DNA of 64,000 bases, taken from assembly GCA_945902775.1 (NCBI GenBank), contig CAMDMY010000002.1, forward strand, positions 23,604 to 87,603. Direction: 5' to 3'. The notes beneath the pieces were generated by a model. The model ran no database searches, was not told where the DNA came from, and saw nothing but the letters and a program-made list of their open reading frames with translations. Of this stretch, positions 24,731-34,500 are shown in pieces. A program made the position numbers and the translations under genes. The stretch comes from Chryseobacterium gleum (GTDB lineage Bacteria > Bacteroidota > Bacteroidia > Flavobacteriales_D > Crocinitomicaceae). Every line of letters begins with the position of its first letter. Positions within the stretch are counted from its first letter, which is position 1.

Positions 24731-26686
24731 TTAACTTAAGATTGAAAATGCTATAAATGCTCCTAAATAGGCTAATACACCCATAAATGCAATTTGAAAA
24801 AGGGGCCATTTCCAACTTTTAGTTTCTCTTTTAACTACTGCTAGCGTAGCCATACATTGCATAGCATATACATAAAACACCATTAAAGAAACGCCAGTTG
24901 CTAATGAATATACTTTTGTTCCATCAGTTCTTTTTTCATCCCTTAATCTGTTTAATAACGATTTGTTTTCCTCGCCATCTTCTTGAACTGCATAAATAGT
25001 TGCTAATGAACCCACAAATACTTCACGTGCTGCAAATGATGTTATTAATGAAATACCAATTTTCCAGTCATATCCAATAGGCCGAATGATTGGTTCAATT
25101 GATTTACCAATTATGCCAATATAGGAATTAGCGAGTTTTTCTGCAGCAATTTTATGTTGTTGTTCTTCCGGTGTTAGTTTTTGAAATGATATTTCTTTTT
25201 TAAGAGATTTCTCAACATTTTTCATTCTATCTGATGGACCAAAAGTTGCAAGTGCCCAAAGTATAATCGAAATAGCTAAGATCACTTTACCAGCCTGTAA
25301 AACAAATACTTTTACTTTTTCTAATACATTTAAACTAATATTTCCCCATCGAGGCATTTTATAGGATGGCATTTCCAACAATAAGAAACTCTTTTCTTTA
25401 CTTTTAATAAAGAAGTTCATAATAACAGAAACAACTAAGGCAGAAACCAATCCTAAAGCATATAATGCAAATAATACAAGTCCTTGTAAATTAATAAATC
25501 CGAAAATGAGTTTGGAAGGAATAACCAATGCAATTAAAAGAGTGTAAACAGGAATTCTAGCACTACAACTCATTAATGGTGAAACTAGAATGGTGATGAT
25601 CCTTTCTTTCCAATTACTAATAGTTCTAGCTGCCATTACTCCCGGGATGGCGCATGCTATACTCGAAAGTAATGGCACGACACTTTTCCCATTCAATCCA
25701 AGTGGTCTCATTAAGCGATCCATGATAAAGACAACTCGGGCTAAATAGCCACTTTCTTCAAGTATTGATAAAAATAAAAACAACAGGGCAATTTGAGGAA
25801 CAAAAACAACAACCCCACCAATACCAGGGATAATACCTTGACTAATTAAATCAGAGAAATAACCTTGTGGAAGTGTTTCATTGAGCCATGCACTAATATT
25901 GGAAAAAGTTCCATCGATCAAATCCATTGGAAATGAAGCGAAAACATATATAAATTGAAACAGGATAAATAAAACAAGAGTAAAAATTAGATAACCTAAG
26001 ATTGGATGAACTAATATTCTATCTATTTTACTACTTTTTGAATCTTCAGTAACCTCTTTTTCTTTTACTACAGAATTTAATAGACTTCTAATTTTTGTGT
26101 AGCGTTTTTCTGTATCAATTGTTTGATTTATTGTGTCATCAATTTCATATAATTGAAAATCATCAATAAATTTTTTATTTGTATTCTGTGGGGTAAATGA
26201 ATGGATTGATTCTTTCAGTCGATCTATTCCTATTTTAACACGAGCACTTGTTTCTACTATTATTACTCCTGGAAATTCTTCTCTTAGTTGTTGGATGTTA
26301 ATTTTCTTTCCTCTTCTGTTTGCAATATCAGACATGTTCAATACTAGAATTGAAGGTATTTGAAGGTCGAAAATTTGAGTAAATAGAAAGAGGTTTCGTT
26401 CTAAATTGGAAGCATCGACAATGATAATTGCAAGTTCTGGATAATCTGGATGTGTTTTATCAGCAAGAACTGAATATACAACTTCTTCATCTTTCGAACG
26501 AGGATAAATACTATAAGTACCTGGAAAATCAGTAATTATGTGTTTTTTATTTTCATAAATGAATTCACCAATTTTTTTGTCAACCGTAACGCCCGGAAAA
26601 TTGCCAATATGCTGACGTAAACCTGTAAGCAAGTTAAAAATGGTACTTTTACCCGTGTTAGGATTTCCTAAAAGTGCGATATTCAT
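24731..26686 (-). CDS. feoB: Ferrous iron transporter FeoB
   Basis: Inner-membrane Fe2+ uptake protein with an N-terminal G domain. GNPNTGKST (7-15) is G1, DFPG (53-56) is G3 and LNMSD is G4, followed by a helical insertion domain with ETSARVKIGIDRLKES as G5 region. The membrane part carries the two Gate motifs, including SSIACAIPGVMAARTI and SPLMSCSARIPVYTLL. At 651 residues it is shorter than E. coli FeoB (773), mainly at the C-terminus, where the Cys-rich tail is replaced by the separate 43-residue peptide next door. feoA lies 55 bases upstream. Confidence 0.95.
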   Translation of the reverse strand: MNIALLGNPNTGKSTIFNLLTGLRQHIGNFPGVTVDKKIGEFIYENKKHIITDFPGTYSIYPRSKDEEVVYSVLADKTHPDYPELAIIIVDASNLERNLFLFTQIFDLQIPSILVLNMSDIANRRGKKINIQQLREEFPGVIIVETSARVKIGIDRLKESIHSFTPQNTNKKFIDDFQLYEIDDTINQTIDTEKRYTKIRSLLNSVVKEKEVTEDSKSSKIDRILVHPILGYLIFTLVLFILFQFIYVFASFPMDLIDGTFSNISAWLNETLPQGYFSDLISQGIIPGIGGVVVFVPQIALLFLFLSILEESGYLARVVFIMDRLMRPLGLNGKSVVPLLSSIACAIPGVMAARTISNWKERIITILVSPLMSCSARIPVYTLLIALVIPSKLIFGFINLQGLVLFALYALGLVSALVVSVIMNFFIKSKEKSFLLLEMPSYKMPRWGNISLNVLEKVKVFVLQAGKVILAISIILWALATFGPSDRMKNVEKSLKKEISFQKLTPEEQQHKIAAEKLANSYIGIIGKSIEPIIRPIGYDWKIGISLITSFAAREVFVGSLATIYAVQEDGEENKSLLNRLRDEKRTDGTKVYSLATGVSLMVFYVYAMQCMATLAVVKRETKSWKWPLFQIAFMGVLAYLGAFIAFSILS

Positions 26687-26741
26687 AAGACAAATTTAGT
26701 CACTTTTTATAGAAATTCAAGAATACAGCTATTTGTTAAAG

Positions 26742-26963
26742 TTAAATGACATTTATTAATTTAGCTTCGTCTAATCTTAGCGACAAGACATAGCCACCCA
26801 AATCGATTGCAATGGGATCTCCAAAGGGAGCTTTAAAAAGAACCTTCAATTTTTTGCCTACAACCAACCCCATCTCCATAAGTTTTGGTTTTAAAGAAGA
26901 ATCAATTAAATTGTCAATAGTAACAATTTGACCAGTACGAACAATCGAAAGGGAAGTATCCAT
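26742..26963 (-). CDS. feoA: FeoA (SH3-like partner of FeoB)
   Basis: 73 residues, the usual size for the cytosolic SH3-like FeoA domain. GQIVTIDNLIDSSLKPKLME, then MGLVVGKKLKVLFKAPFGDP and GGYVLSLRLDEAKLINV are typical. It is needed for FeoB function in other bacteria. First gene of a feoA-feoB-Cys peptide operon with its own TAACTTTG promoter box. Confidence 0.93.
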   Translation of the reverse strand: MDTSLSIVRTGQIVTIDNLIDSSLKPKLMEMGLVVGKKLKVLFKAPFGDPIAIDLGGYVLSLRLDEAKLINVI

Positions 26964-26982
26964 TTTACATTTTTCTGAATAC

Positions 26983-26990
26983 CAAAGTTA
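26983..26990 (-). promoter_or_regulatory. -7 box of the feo operon
   Basis: The minus strand reads TAACTTTG, 19 bases before the feoA ATG. I see no convincing Fur box, so iron regulation is not shown by the sequence. Confidence 0.55.
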
Positions 26991-27076
26991 CAACAAGCGA
27001 ATTTATATTTCACTCACCTTTTTAAGGTATTTTAATGATTTTCATCAAGTTTTTGTAAGTCTATTTTTTATGGATT

Positions 27077-27541
27077 TTAATTTACTTCTTTTAAGATGGT
27101 ATTTATAATTTCGATTGATCTAAAGTGTTCTGAATCATTTTTATTAATAAATCTAATTGTAAATATATTTCCATCTAATTTATAGATTATTTTGGTAGAT
27201 TCATAGTTGAAAAATTGAATAGAACTCATTTCTTTAATACTTTTTATAGAAGTGATTTTATTCTTTTTGAAAATGGATTCTGACATTAGCATTTCACCAA
27301 TTATTGATGCTGAAACGTATTTTTTTAATTGTGTCAAAAACAATACATAGCCTATTAAAGCAACACTTAATATGGTAAGTGTTTTAAAATTAAAGTGAAA
27401 AAAGTATAGAATAGACAAAGATAAGATGATATAAATGACGGTTGTAATTAAAGAAAATGCTTTAATACTTGCAGTGCCAATAGAAAGATTTATTTTTTCT
27501 TTGTTAGTTATTTTTCGTAATAACCTGTCTTGCTTTTTCAT
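27077..27541 (-). CDS. Hypothetical two-helix membrane protein
   Basis: 154 residues, no family recognised. A basic N-terminus (MKKQDRLLRKITNKEK) precedes two membrane helices (about 25-50 and 53-72). The C-terminal 80 residues are soluble with alternating strands (SSIQFFNYESTKIIYKLDG, then NIFTIRFINKN), reminiscent of PH-like membrane-associated domains. Expressed alone from a TATTTTTG box between the feo operon and the solute-binding lipoprotein gene; any iron connection is only positional. Confidence 0.55.
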   Translation of the reverse strand: MKKQDRLLRKITNKEKINLSIGTASIKAFSLITTVIYIILSLSILYFFHFNFKTLTILSVALIGYVLFLTQLKKYVSASIIGEMLMSESIFKKNKITSIKSIKEMSSIQFFNYESTKIIYKLDGNIFTIRFINKNDSEHFRSIEIINTILKEVN

Positions 27542-27555
27542 CGATGCTATTTTGA

Positions 27556-27563
27556 CAAAAATA
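27556..27563 (-). promoter_or_regulatory. -7 box before the two-helix membrane protein gene
   Basis: The minus strand reads TATTTTTG, ending 14 bases before the ATG at 27541. No clear -33 partner. Confidence 0.45.
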
Positions 27564-27652
27564 AAAAAACAGAATTTTAATTTTTTTTATTGTCTCAATA
27601 GTTATTCTTAGTCAGTTGTTAACAATATATAAAGTTTTTGTTACTTAGAGGT

Positions 27653-28690
27653 TTACTCTGTTTTATTTTTTTCATTTTCATTTTTTAAAATGATTTTTTC
27701 TAGATGGGGATAGTTAACCATCAGACGTTGGTGTGAAATAGTCGCAATTTTAAAAAATGTATTTTGATAAGCAAAGGGATGAATTCTACTATGCAAACTA
27801 ATAGGAAAGCTTTTCCAGAAATTATTTAATTTTTCATTTGTTTGTGCACTTGAAATATATTCAACTAGTAATTTAGCATTTTCAAAATTTCGAGCTTGTT
27901 TTACAATACCTATACAATGCATATTATAATAAGCACCTCTTTGTTTTTGATTAGAGAATAATAATTGAAGTTGTAAATCAGTACTGTCATTTCTTTCAGA
28001 CATTTTTAAATACGAAGAATAATAGGTCATTAAAACATCTGTTGTCATAATAGGTTTTCCTTCTTGGTCTGTTTCGTTTGCTTGAGAGTGTTGATTCCTT
28101 TTAAATTCATAATACCAATCTTTTGCACCTAATCTCGTTTTCTTTTTAAGTATTGGAGCGAGAAGAGGAACCAAATCAGTTGAATTTTCTAAATCTGAAG
28201 ACCATTTATCCATTACTTCAGTATAAAGTAAATCTCCCATTGAGTTTATTGTTGAAACAGAATCATTCTTAGCTACAAAAACGTAAGGGTCAATTCCAAT
28301 TCCAAACCAAGTATTCTGTTTTGAGCGATAATGAGGTAAGATTAATTCATTCATTTTCCATGATTTCCATGGTTGGAGTAGATCTAATTTATTTGCTTTA
28401 GAGATTCCGAAGAGTGATTTCAGTATAACAACATCAGCAGTTGTATTAAATCCTTGTTTTTTGAGTTTTTTTAGAATTGTATCAGTTGGAAGATGTATAA
28501 TTTTAACTTTTATATGTTCTATTTGTTGAAATTTCTTAAAAAATATAATTTCTTTACTACTCAAGCAATCAGTATAGATTTTCACACTTTGTTTTGAAGG
28601 TGCTTTAGCAGTTTCAATTATGCATGAAGTTAAACATTTTGAAAACAGTAATATATAGATACTTTTAAGTAATATTTTTCGACTTTTCAT
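27653..28690 (-). CDS. Solute-binding lipoprotein of the Fe(III)/family 1 type, without adjacent permease
   Basis: 345 residues with a lipoprotein signal (lipobox LTSC, Cys23). The mature protein begins KIYTDCLSSKEIIFFKKFQ, like periplasmic Fe3+/family 1 binding proteins (VYtar..e..lle.F), followed by ADVVILKSLFGISKANK, LQPWKSWKMNELILPHYRSK and WFGIGIDPYVFVAKND. The later DLVPLLAPIL and RGAYYNMHCIGIVKQARNFE segments also fit. No ABC permease or ATPase lies in the window. Iron as ligand is a family-level guess, supported weakly by the nearby feo operon. It has a promoter box (TATATTTG) only five bases before the ATG. Confidence 0.68.
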   Translation of the reverse strand: MKSRKILLKSIYILLFSKCLTSCIIETAKAPSKQSVKIYTDCLSSKEIIFFKKFQQIEHIKVKIIHLPTDTILKKLKKQGFNTTADVVILKSLFGISKANKLDLLQPWKSWKMNELILPHYRSKQNTWFGIGIDPYVFVAKNDSVSTINSMGDLLYTEVMDKWSSDLENSTDLVPLLAPILKKKTRLGAKDWYYEFKRNQHSQANETDQEGKPIMTTDVLMTYYSSYLKMSERNDSTDLQLQLLFSNQKQRGAYYNMHCIGIVKQARNFENAKLLVEYISSAQTNEKLNNFWKSFPISLHSRIHPFAYQNTFFKIATISHQRLMVNYPHLEKIILKNENEKNKTE

Positions 28691-28694
28691 AAGG

Positions 28695-28702
28695 CAAATA
28701 TA
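28695..28702 (-). promoter_or_regulatory. -7 box of the solute-binding lipoprotein gene
   Basis: The minus strand reads TATATTTG, ending four bases before the ATG at 28690, so the transcript would be almost leaderless. Divergent to the promoter at 28763-28796. Confidence 0.45.
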
Positions 28703-28762
28703 TTGAGAAAGAAATAATTTATTTTCTATTTCATTCGGAAATAATTTTTTTGTTTTTTTGTT

Positions 28763-28796
28763 TTTTGTTTCAGCTAGAATAAAACAACTATTTTTG
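28763..28796 (+). promoter_or_regulatory. Promoter of the HEAT-like protein gene
   Basis: TTTTG (28763-28767), a 21-nt spacer and TATTTTTG (28789-28796) match the Bacteroidota consensus. The -7 box ends 19 bases before the GTG start at 28816, supporting that start. Confidence 0.65.
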
Positions 28797-28815
28797 TCGT
28801 AAAAATCGTTTAAAA

Positions 28816-29385
28816 GTGGGAGAATTAGAGAGCAACAATATAAAACAAAGTCAGAAAATTCAAAAATTAATTGGAGATTTAAATACGGGTGAGGCTTCTA
28901 AAATTAGTAGCGCATTAAAATCTTTGCAGGTAAATGGGGATGTTTCTGTATTAAGACCGCTTGTAGAGCTATTAAAAAAAGATTTGTCTCATGAATCAAA
29001 AGTTGAAATACTTGATTTTTTAGGTGCTTTAAAAGCTACTAATACGATTGATGAAATTATTTCAATTGTAAAAGATGATCATTTTATTTTGCAACGTCAA
29101 CAGGTTTTATCTACTATATGGAATTCAACACTAGATTATTCTAGTTTTATTGCCGAATTTGTTGAAATTGCTTGTGAAGGTAATTTTATGGAAGCCTTAG
29201 AATGCTTAACCATTTTAGAAAATTTAGAAGGTCCTTTTGAAGAACACAGAATTTTAGAATGCCAATTACATTTAAAGGATTATATAGAAGATACTGTTAC
29301 AGCAAAAGATCCACAAAAAGCTCATATTATGAGTGAAATTGCTATTTTAATAAAGAGTTTTGATTTGAATACTGAAGAAGATTAA
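28816..29385 (+). CDS. HEAT-like alpha-helical repeat protein
   Basis: 189 residues, acidic and all-helical with no signal peptide. Repeated helix pairs such as DVSVLRPLVELLKKDLSHES, EILDFLGALKATNTIDEIIS and VKDDHFILQRQQVLSTIWNS look like HEAT repeats, usually protein-binding scaffolds. The GTG start is supported by the promoter just upstream. Similar small proteins are widespread in Bacteroidota without known function. Confidence 0.7.
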   Translation: MGELESNNIKQSQKIQKLIGDLNTGEASKISSALKSLQVNGDVSVLRPLVELLKKDLSHESKVEILDFLGALKATNTIDEIISIVKDDHFILQRQQVLSTIWNSTLDYSSFIAEFVEIACEGNFMEALECLTILENLEGPFEEHRILECQLHLKDYIEDTVTAKDPQKAHIMSEIAILIKSFDLNTEED

Positions 29386-29408
29386 TAACCTGAGATTATT
29401 TCAGGTTA
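29386..29408. terminator. Short hairpin between convergent genes
   Basis: taacctga (29386-29393) and tcaggtta (29401-29408) form a perfect 8-bp stem with a 7-nt loop directly after the stop of the HEAT-like gene and before the convergent SPOR gene. Flanking U-tracts are weak. Confidence 0.5.
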
Positions 29409-29413
29409 GTGGC

Positions 29414-29812
29414 TTAATCAATTCTAGGTAAATTAATTAACTCTTTTATAATATAATTGGTTGGAAATTCTTTATCAACTGATGTCTTTACTTTTTCAGC
29501 CTCTAAATGAGTTCTGAAATTACCAACTTTTAAAAAATAATTTGGGGCAGTATAAGTTACATATGTATCAACTTTAGGATACATACTTATAAATTTTGCT
29601 CTTGCATCATCTACTGCTTTTTTTTCTGTATCAAAAAACAATTGTATTCTATATCCTATTATTTGTGGGACAGAAGCAGGAGGTATAATCTCCCCTTGTT
29701 TTTTAACTAAAGCATCAATTCTATAATCTTTTATTATTTCTATTTGATTTTCTTGCGAAAAAGAAATAAGTGAGAAGAAAATGGATATTAAGAAAAAACT
29801 ATTTTTAATCAT
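29414..29812 (-). CDS. SPOR-domain protein
   Basis: 132 residues with a signal peptide (1-19, FFLISIFFSLISFSQ). Residues about 52-125 match a SPOR domain: GYRIQLFFDTEKKAVDDARA, YVTYTAPNYFLKVGNFRTHL and AEKVKTSVDKEFP. SPOR domains bind glycan strands stripped of peptide stems at division sites or other peptidoglycan sites. It is a single-domain periplasmic protein. Confidence 0.82.
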   Translation of the reverse strand: MIKNSFFLISIFFSLISFSQENQIEIIKDYRIDALVKKQGEIIPPASVPQIIGYRIQLFFDTEKKAVDDARAKFISMYPKVDTYVTYTAPNYFLKVGNFRTHLEAEKVKTSVDKEFPTNYIIKELINLPRID

Positions 29813-29833
29813 TTTTACTTTTTTTAATTAGTA

Positions 29834-29841
29834 CAAAAATA
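29834..29841 (-). promoter_or_regulatory. -7 box of the SPOR gene
   Basis: The minus strand reads TATTTTTG, 21 bases before the ATG at 29812. A TTTTG is seen 24 bases upstream, slightly far for a -33 element. Confidence 0.45.
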
Positions 29842-30065
29842 GGCTAAAAATTGAAACCATTTTTTCAAAATAAAATGTCATTGCTTGATGATTCATTTTT
29901 AGTTTAATTAAATAAAAGTATAAATATCTATTTTTATTTCCTAAAATGGTGTTAATCAACGTAAATGTTAAAATATTTTAATTCCTTCTTATTTAGAATG
30001 ATTTTAAATTAATAAAAATCGCAATAAAATTGTCATAAAACTGTCATGTAATAGCTCTATTCTTC

Positions 30066-30073
30066 TAAATTTG
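30066..30073 (+). promoter_or_regulatory. -7 box of the act-cox operon
   Basis: TAAATTTG matches TAnnTTTG, 47 bases before the actA ATG. A weak CTG at 30041-30043 is the only -33 candidate (22-nt spacer). Confidence 0.5.
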
Positions 30074-30077
30074 CGAG

Positions 30078-30100
30078 TGTCAAAATACGTTTTTTTGACA
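30078..30100 (+). promoter_or_regulatory. 5'-leader hairpin of the act-cox mRNA
   Basis: tgtcaaaa (30078-30085) and ttttgaca (30093-30100) form a perfect 8-bp stem with a 7-nt loop. It starts about where transcription should begin, so it may protect the 5' end of a very long mRNA. Confidence 0.45.
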
Positions 30101-30120
30101 ATAGATTAACAGTTTTTTAC

Positions 30121-31479
30121 ATGAAAATATCTAATAATCAGATGTTTAGAAACTTTAACAAGTGGTGTTTCGGAATGCTTTCAGCGATGTTATTCGTTGG
30201 AAGTTTCAATGCAAACGCCCAAGGCGAAGCACTTTTCAAAGCAAAATGTGCAAGTTGTCACCAACCACATAAAAATGGTACTGGTCCAAAATTGTTTCAA
30301 GCAAGAACAAAATGGGCAGATGGTGGCGCTAAAGATGGATCTATTTACCAATGGGTAAATAACTGGCAAAATGCTGCTGCAACTGATCCTTATGCTCAAA
30401 CTGTTTCAACGTGGTCACCGACTGCGATGCAAGCTTTCCCTGAGTTGAAAAAAGAGGATATTGATGCAATATTGGATTGGGTTGATGCTCAGCCAGATCC
30501 AGCAACAGCAGCTCCTGATGCTGGTGCGACAGGTGCAACTGGTGAAATGGGTAGTGAAGAATTAACTGAAGAAGATTCTAACTCATGGGTTTGGATTTTA
30601 TTAGGGATTATCTTTGTTACAATCATTATGGCAGTTGGTGGTGTTCGTCGCCAATTAAAAAATATAACAGCGGATGCTGCAGGTGAAGAAGTTAAAGAAG
30701 GTGTAACATATACGGATGAGTTCAGAACATGGGCTTGGAAAAATCGTAAATTTGTTATGTTAGGTTCATTAGCAATCTTTATCTCTCTGTGTGTATCAGG
30801 AATTTTAGGATTGTCTACTATAGGTGTTGTTGAAGAATATCAACCATCTCAACCAATCGCTTTCCCTCACGCAATTCATACAGGTACAAATGGAATTGAT
30901 TGTAAATACTGTCATAATTCCGTTACTAAATCGAAAAGTGCAGGTTTACCAACAGTTAACGTTTGTATGAACTGTCACAAACAGATCAATGGTAGAACTC
31001 CAGCTCAACAAGAGCAAATCGCGAAAGTATATCAAGCTGCTGGTTGGGACGCTGAAGGAATGAAATATACTGGAAAAACAAAAGAAATTGTTTGGAATAA
31101 AGTTCACGTTTTACCTGATCACGTTTATTTCAACCACTCTCAACACGTTGTAGTTGGTGGTGTGGATTGTAAACAATGTCACGGTGATATGACGAAACAA
31201 GTTGAAACTGCTCAAGTTCAACCAATTTCTGAATTAAATAAAATCGAAGGTAACGTTGTACTTACTAGACCAACTTTAACAATGGGATGGTGTATTGAGT
31301 GTCACGGAGAAAAAGAAATCTCTACAGGATCAATTGATACTAAAGGTGATGGATACTACAATGAAATTCATAAACGTTTGTTGAATAATGATAAAAAATT
31401 ATACAGTAAATATTTAGATGACGGTAAAGTAACTGTGAAAGAACTTGGCGGATGGGAATGTGCTAAATGTCACTATTAA
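30121..31479 (+). CDS. actA: ActA, multihaem cytochrome c subunit of alternative complex III
   Basis: 452 residues. A signal peptide or anchor (about 15-33) is followed by a class I-like haem domain with CASCH (43-47). Two hydrophobic segments follow (about 155-177 and 212-238), then a multihaem domain with CKYCH (261), CMNCH (282), CKQCH (350), CIECH (391) and CAKCH (447), so six CxxCH sites in total. ActA relays electrons from quinol oxidation in ACIII to the downstream oxidase. Fusion of an N-terminal monohaem domain to the pentahaem part is, as far as I know, usual in this phylum. It is the first of eight genes running unbroken to coxA. Confidence 0.92.
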   Translation: MKISNNQMFRNFNKWCFGMLSAMLFVGSFNANAQGEALFKAKCASCHQPHKNGTGPKLFQARTKWADGGAKDGSIYQWVNNWQNAAATDPYAQTVSTWSPTAMQAFPELKKEDIDAILDWVDAQPDPATAAPDAGATGATGEMGSEELTEEDSNSWVWILLGIIFVTIIMAVGGVRRQLKNITADAAGEEVKEGVTYTDEFRTWAWKNRKFVMLGSLAIFISLCVSGILGLSTIGVVEEYQPSQPIAFPHAIHTGTNGIDCKYCHNSVTKSKSAGLPTVNVCMNCHKQINGRTPAQQEQIAKVYQAAGWDAEGMKYTGKTKEIVWNKVHVLPDHVYFNHSQHVVVGGVDCKQCHGDMTKQVETAQVQPISELNKIEGNVVLTRPTLTMGWCIECHGEKEISTGSIDTKGDGYYNEIHKRLLNNDKKLYSKYLDDGKVTVKELGGWECAKCHY

Positions 31480-31509
31480 TTTACGGATAGAAAAACTTCA
31501 AATAAGCAC

Positions 31510-34500
31510 ATGGGAACAAATAGAAAATATTGGAAAGGTATTGAAGAGTTAAAACAAACTCCTGAATTCCTAGAAACGATAGATAAAGAGTTTGCTCAAG
31601 AAATGTCAGTTCAAGAATTTCTTGGAGATGATAACTTAGCAGAATCTTCGACTAATCGTCGTGATTTCATGAAATTTTTAGGATTCAGCGTTGCTGCAGC
31701 TACATTAGCTGCTTGTGAGGCTCCTGTTACTAAGGCTATTCCTTATGTAATAAAACCTGAGAATGTTACACCTGGTATGCCTACATGGTATGCATCTACT
31801 TACTATGATGGAAATTCATATGCAAGTATACTTGTCAAAACAAGAGAGGGTAGACCTATTTATATCAAAGGAAATGCTGATTATGGTGTTTCTAAAGGAG
31901 CTGTAAATGCTCAAATTATCGCTTCAGTTTTAGGATTGTATGAAGGTTCAAGACTTCAAAATCCTACTATGAATGGAGTTGATAAAGATTGGTCAAAAAT
32001 CGATACAGCTGTTAAAGGTGAATTAGTTGCAATTGCTGCTAAAAAAGGAAAAATTGTTTTATTTTCAAATACAATTATTAGTCCTTCTACTCAAGGAAGT
32101 ATTGCTGCATTAGCTGCATCTTTAGGGTCAACTCCTGAAAATTCAGTTTTCGAGCATGTTCAATATGATGCAGTATCATATGCAGGTATTCGTTTAGCTA
32201 ATCAAGCTTCTTTTGGATTAAATATTATTCCTGATTATAATTTTGCTAATGCAAAAACAATCGTTAGTATCGGAGCTGATTTCTTAGGATCTTGGTTACT
32301 TTCTGCTCAATATCAATCTGAATATTTAATTAATAGAAATCCAGATGCTGAATGGATGTCTAGACATTTCCAATTCGAAACGGTTATGTCTTTGTCTGGT
32401 TCAAATGCTGATTACAGAGCAGCTATTAAACCATCTCAACAAGCGAATGTAATTGCTTACTTGTTAAAAGGATTTGGTGTTGATGCTGGAGTTTCTACTG
32501 AATTAGATGCAGATACTCGTAAAAAAGCGGATGAAGCAATTCGTTCATTAAAAGCTTCTAAAGCAGAGTCTTTGGTTGTTGCTGGTTCAAACAATAAATC
32601 AGTTCAACTTTTAGTAAATAAATTAAATAGTGTTTTAGGTGCTTACACTAAAACAATTAACGTAAACAATCCAGTAAATTTATTCAAATCGGAAGATGAG
32701 AAAGTGAATAAATTGGTTGCTGATGTTATTGCTGGTAAAGGTCCAGATGCTATTTTATTCTATGGAGCTAATCCAGTTTACACACTAGCAAATGGTGAAC
32801 AATTTGGAAAAGCTTTATCTAAAGTGAAATTAACAGTTTCTTTCGCATCTCATGCTGATGAAACAGCTTCTAAATGTAAAATCGTTGCTCCTGATCACCA
32901 TGCGTTAGAATCTTGGAATGATTACAATCCAAAATTAAATCACTACGCAGTTGCTCAGCCAACTATTCGTCCTTTATACAATACTGCTGCTTTTGCTGAA
33001 TCATTATTGGTTTGGGCTGGAAAAGCAAGTCGAGGGGGAAAAGATTCGAAAGTTGTTTACGATTTAATGCAGTCTAACTGGGAACAATTAGCTTTCCCTA
33101 TACAAACTCAATACAAAGATTTCCATACTTATTGGAGTATGGCAATTCATAATAGCTGTGTAGAATCTCCAGTAGTTCTTGCATCAGCACCATTGTTTAT
33201 TGAAGCATCTTTAGCGGGTGTTGCTAGTCATTTACCAAAAGGAAAAGGAACAGAAGTTGTTCTTTACCAAAAAATTGGTATTGGTATAGGAGCTCAAGCA
33301 AATAACCCTTGGTTACAAGAATTACCAGATCCAATTTCTAAAGTTACTTGGGACAACTACATTACTATGAACCCTTCAGAAATGGAAGGTAAATATCAAA
33401 CTGTATTTAACCAAGAAGTTGGTTTGAATATGGCTAAAGTAAAAGTTGGTTCAAATGAAGTTACTTTACCTGTTTATCCTTCACCAGGTCAAACTCCTGG
33501 AACTATCGGTATCGCTTTAGGTTATGGAAGAGGAGTAAATGGTGAGAAGATTGGTAAAGCTGCATTCCAAACAAAAGAATACGGTGGACACGTAACGGAT
33601 GAAAATGGTAATCCTGCATCAATTGGAGCAAATGTTTATCCATTCGTTAAATTTGAAAATGGAACTCTGAATTTTGATGCTTCAGCTTCAATAAATAAAG
33701 TAGAAGGTTTATATCCAATTGCTGCAACTCAAATTCACCACACGGTGATGGGACGTTACTCAATTGTTCGTGAAACTACTTTCGACATTTATAAATCAAA
33801 AGATAGAACAGCTTTCAATCCTAAACATATGTTATCTGTAATGGATAAAGAGGGTAATCACGTTGAAATGCCTGTTGGAGAAGCTGACCTTTGGGAAGCT
33901 CATCCAGTTGAACATATTGGTCACAGATGGGGAATGACAATTGATTTGTCTTCTTGTATCGGATGTGGATCTTGTTTGGTTTCTTGTCAATCTGAAAACA
34001 ACGTTCCAGTTGTTGGTAAAGACGAAGTAAGAAGAGGAAGAGAGATGCATTGGATTCGTATCGACCGTTACTTTGCTTCGGATGAAGAGGTTGCAGTAGG
34101 TACTCGTAAAGGTGAAATCGATTATCATAAGGCTGAAATAGCATCTGTTAATCCGAAGGTGGTTCACATGCCAATGTTATGTCACCACTGTAATCATGCT
34201 CCATGTGAGACCGTTTGTCCTGTAGCTGCAACAACACATAGTAATGAAGGATTAAATCAAATGGCATACAACAGATGTATTGGTACAAGATATTGTGCAA
34301 ATAACTGTCCGTATAAAGTACGTCGTTTTAACTGGTTTAATTACCCATCATATAAAAAATTCACAGAAGTGAACCCAGCACAAGATGATTTAGGTCGTAT
34401 GGTGTTAAATCCTGATGTTACAGTTCGTACAAGAGGGGTTATGGAAAAATGTTCTTTCTGTGTTCAAAGAATTCAAGCTACTAAATTAGAAGCTAAGAAA

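Larger units (their letters stand above)
29813..30120. other. Gene-free divergent control region between SPOR gene and act operon
   Basis: About 308 AT-rich bases with no coding frame that I can support. They hold the SPOR promoter box at the left, the act promoter box at 30066-30073, and the leader hairpin at 30078-30100. Confidence 0.7.

Noticed and set aside
27653..28690. Complete ABC iron transporter
   Set aside because: Only the binding lipoprotein is present; no permease or ATPase gene within the window.
33821..34167. Two overlapping minus-strand frames of about 110 codons inside actB
   Set aside because: They lie opposite the strongly conserved ferredoxin region of ActB and have no start signal or protein-like pattern; shadows of the real gene.
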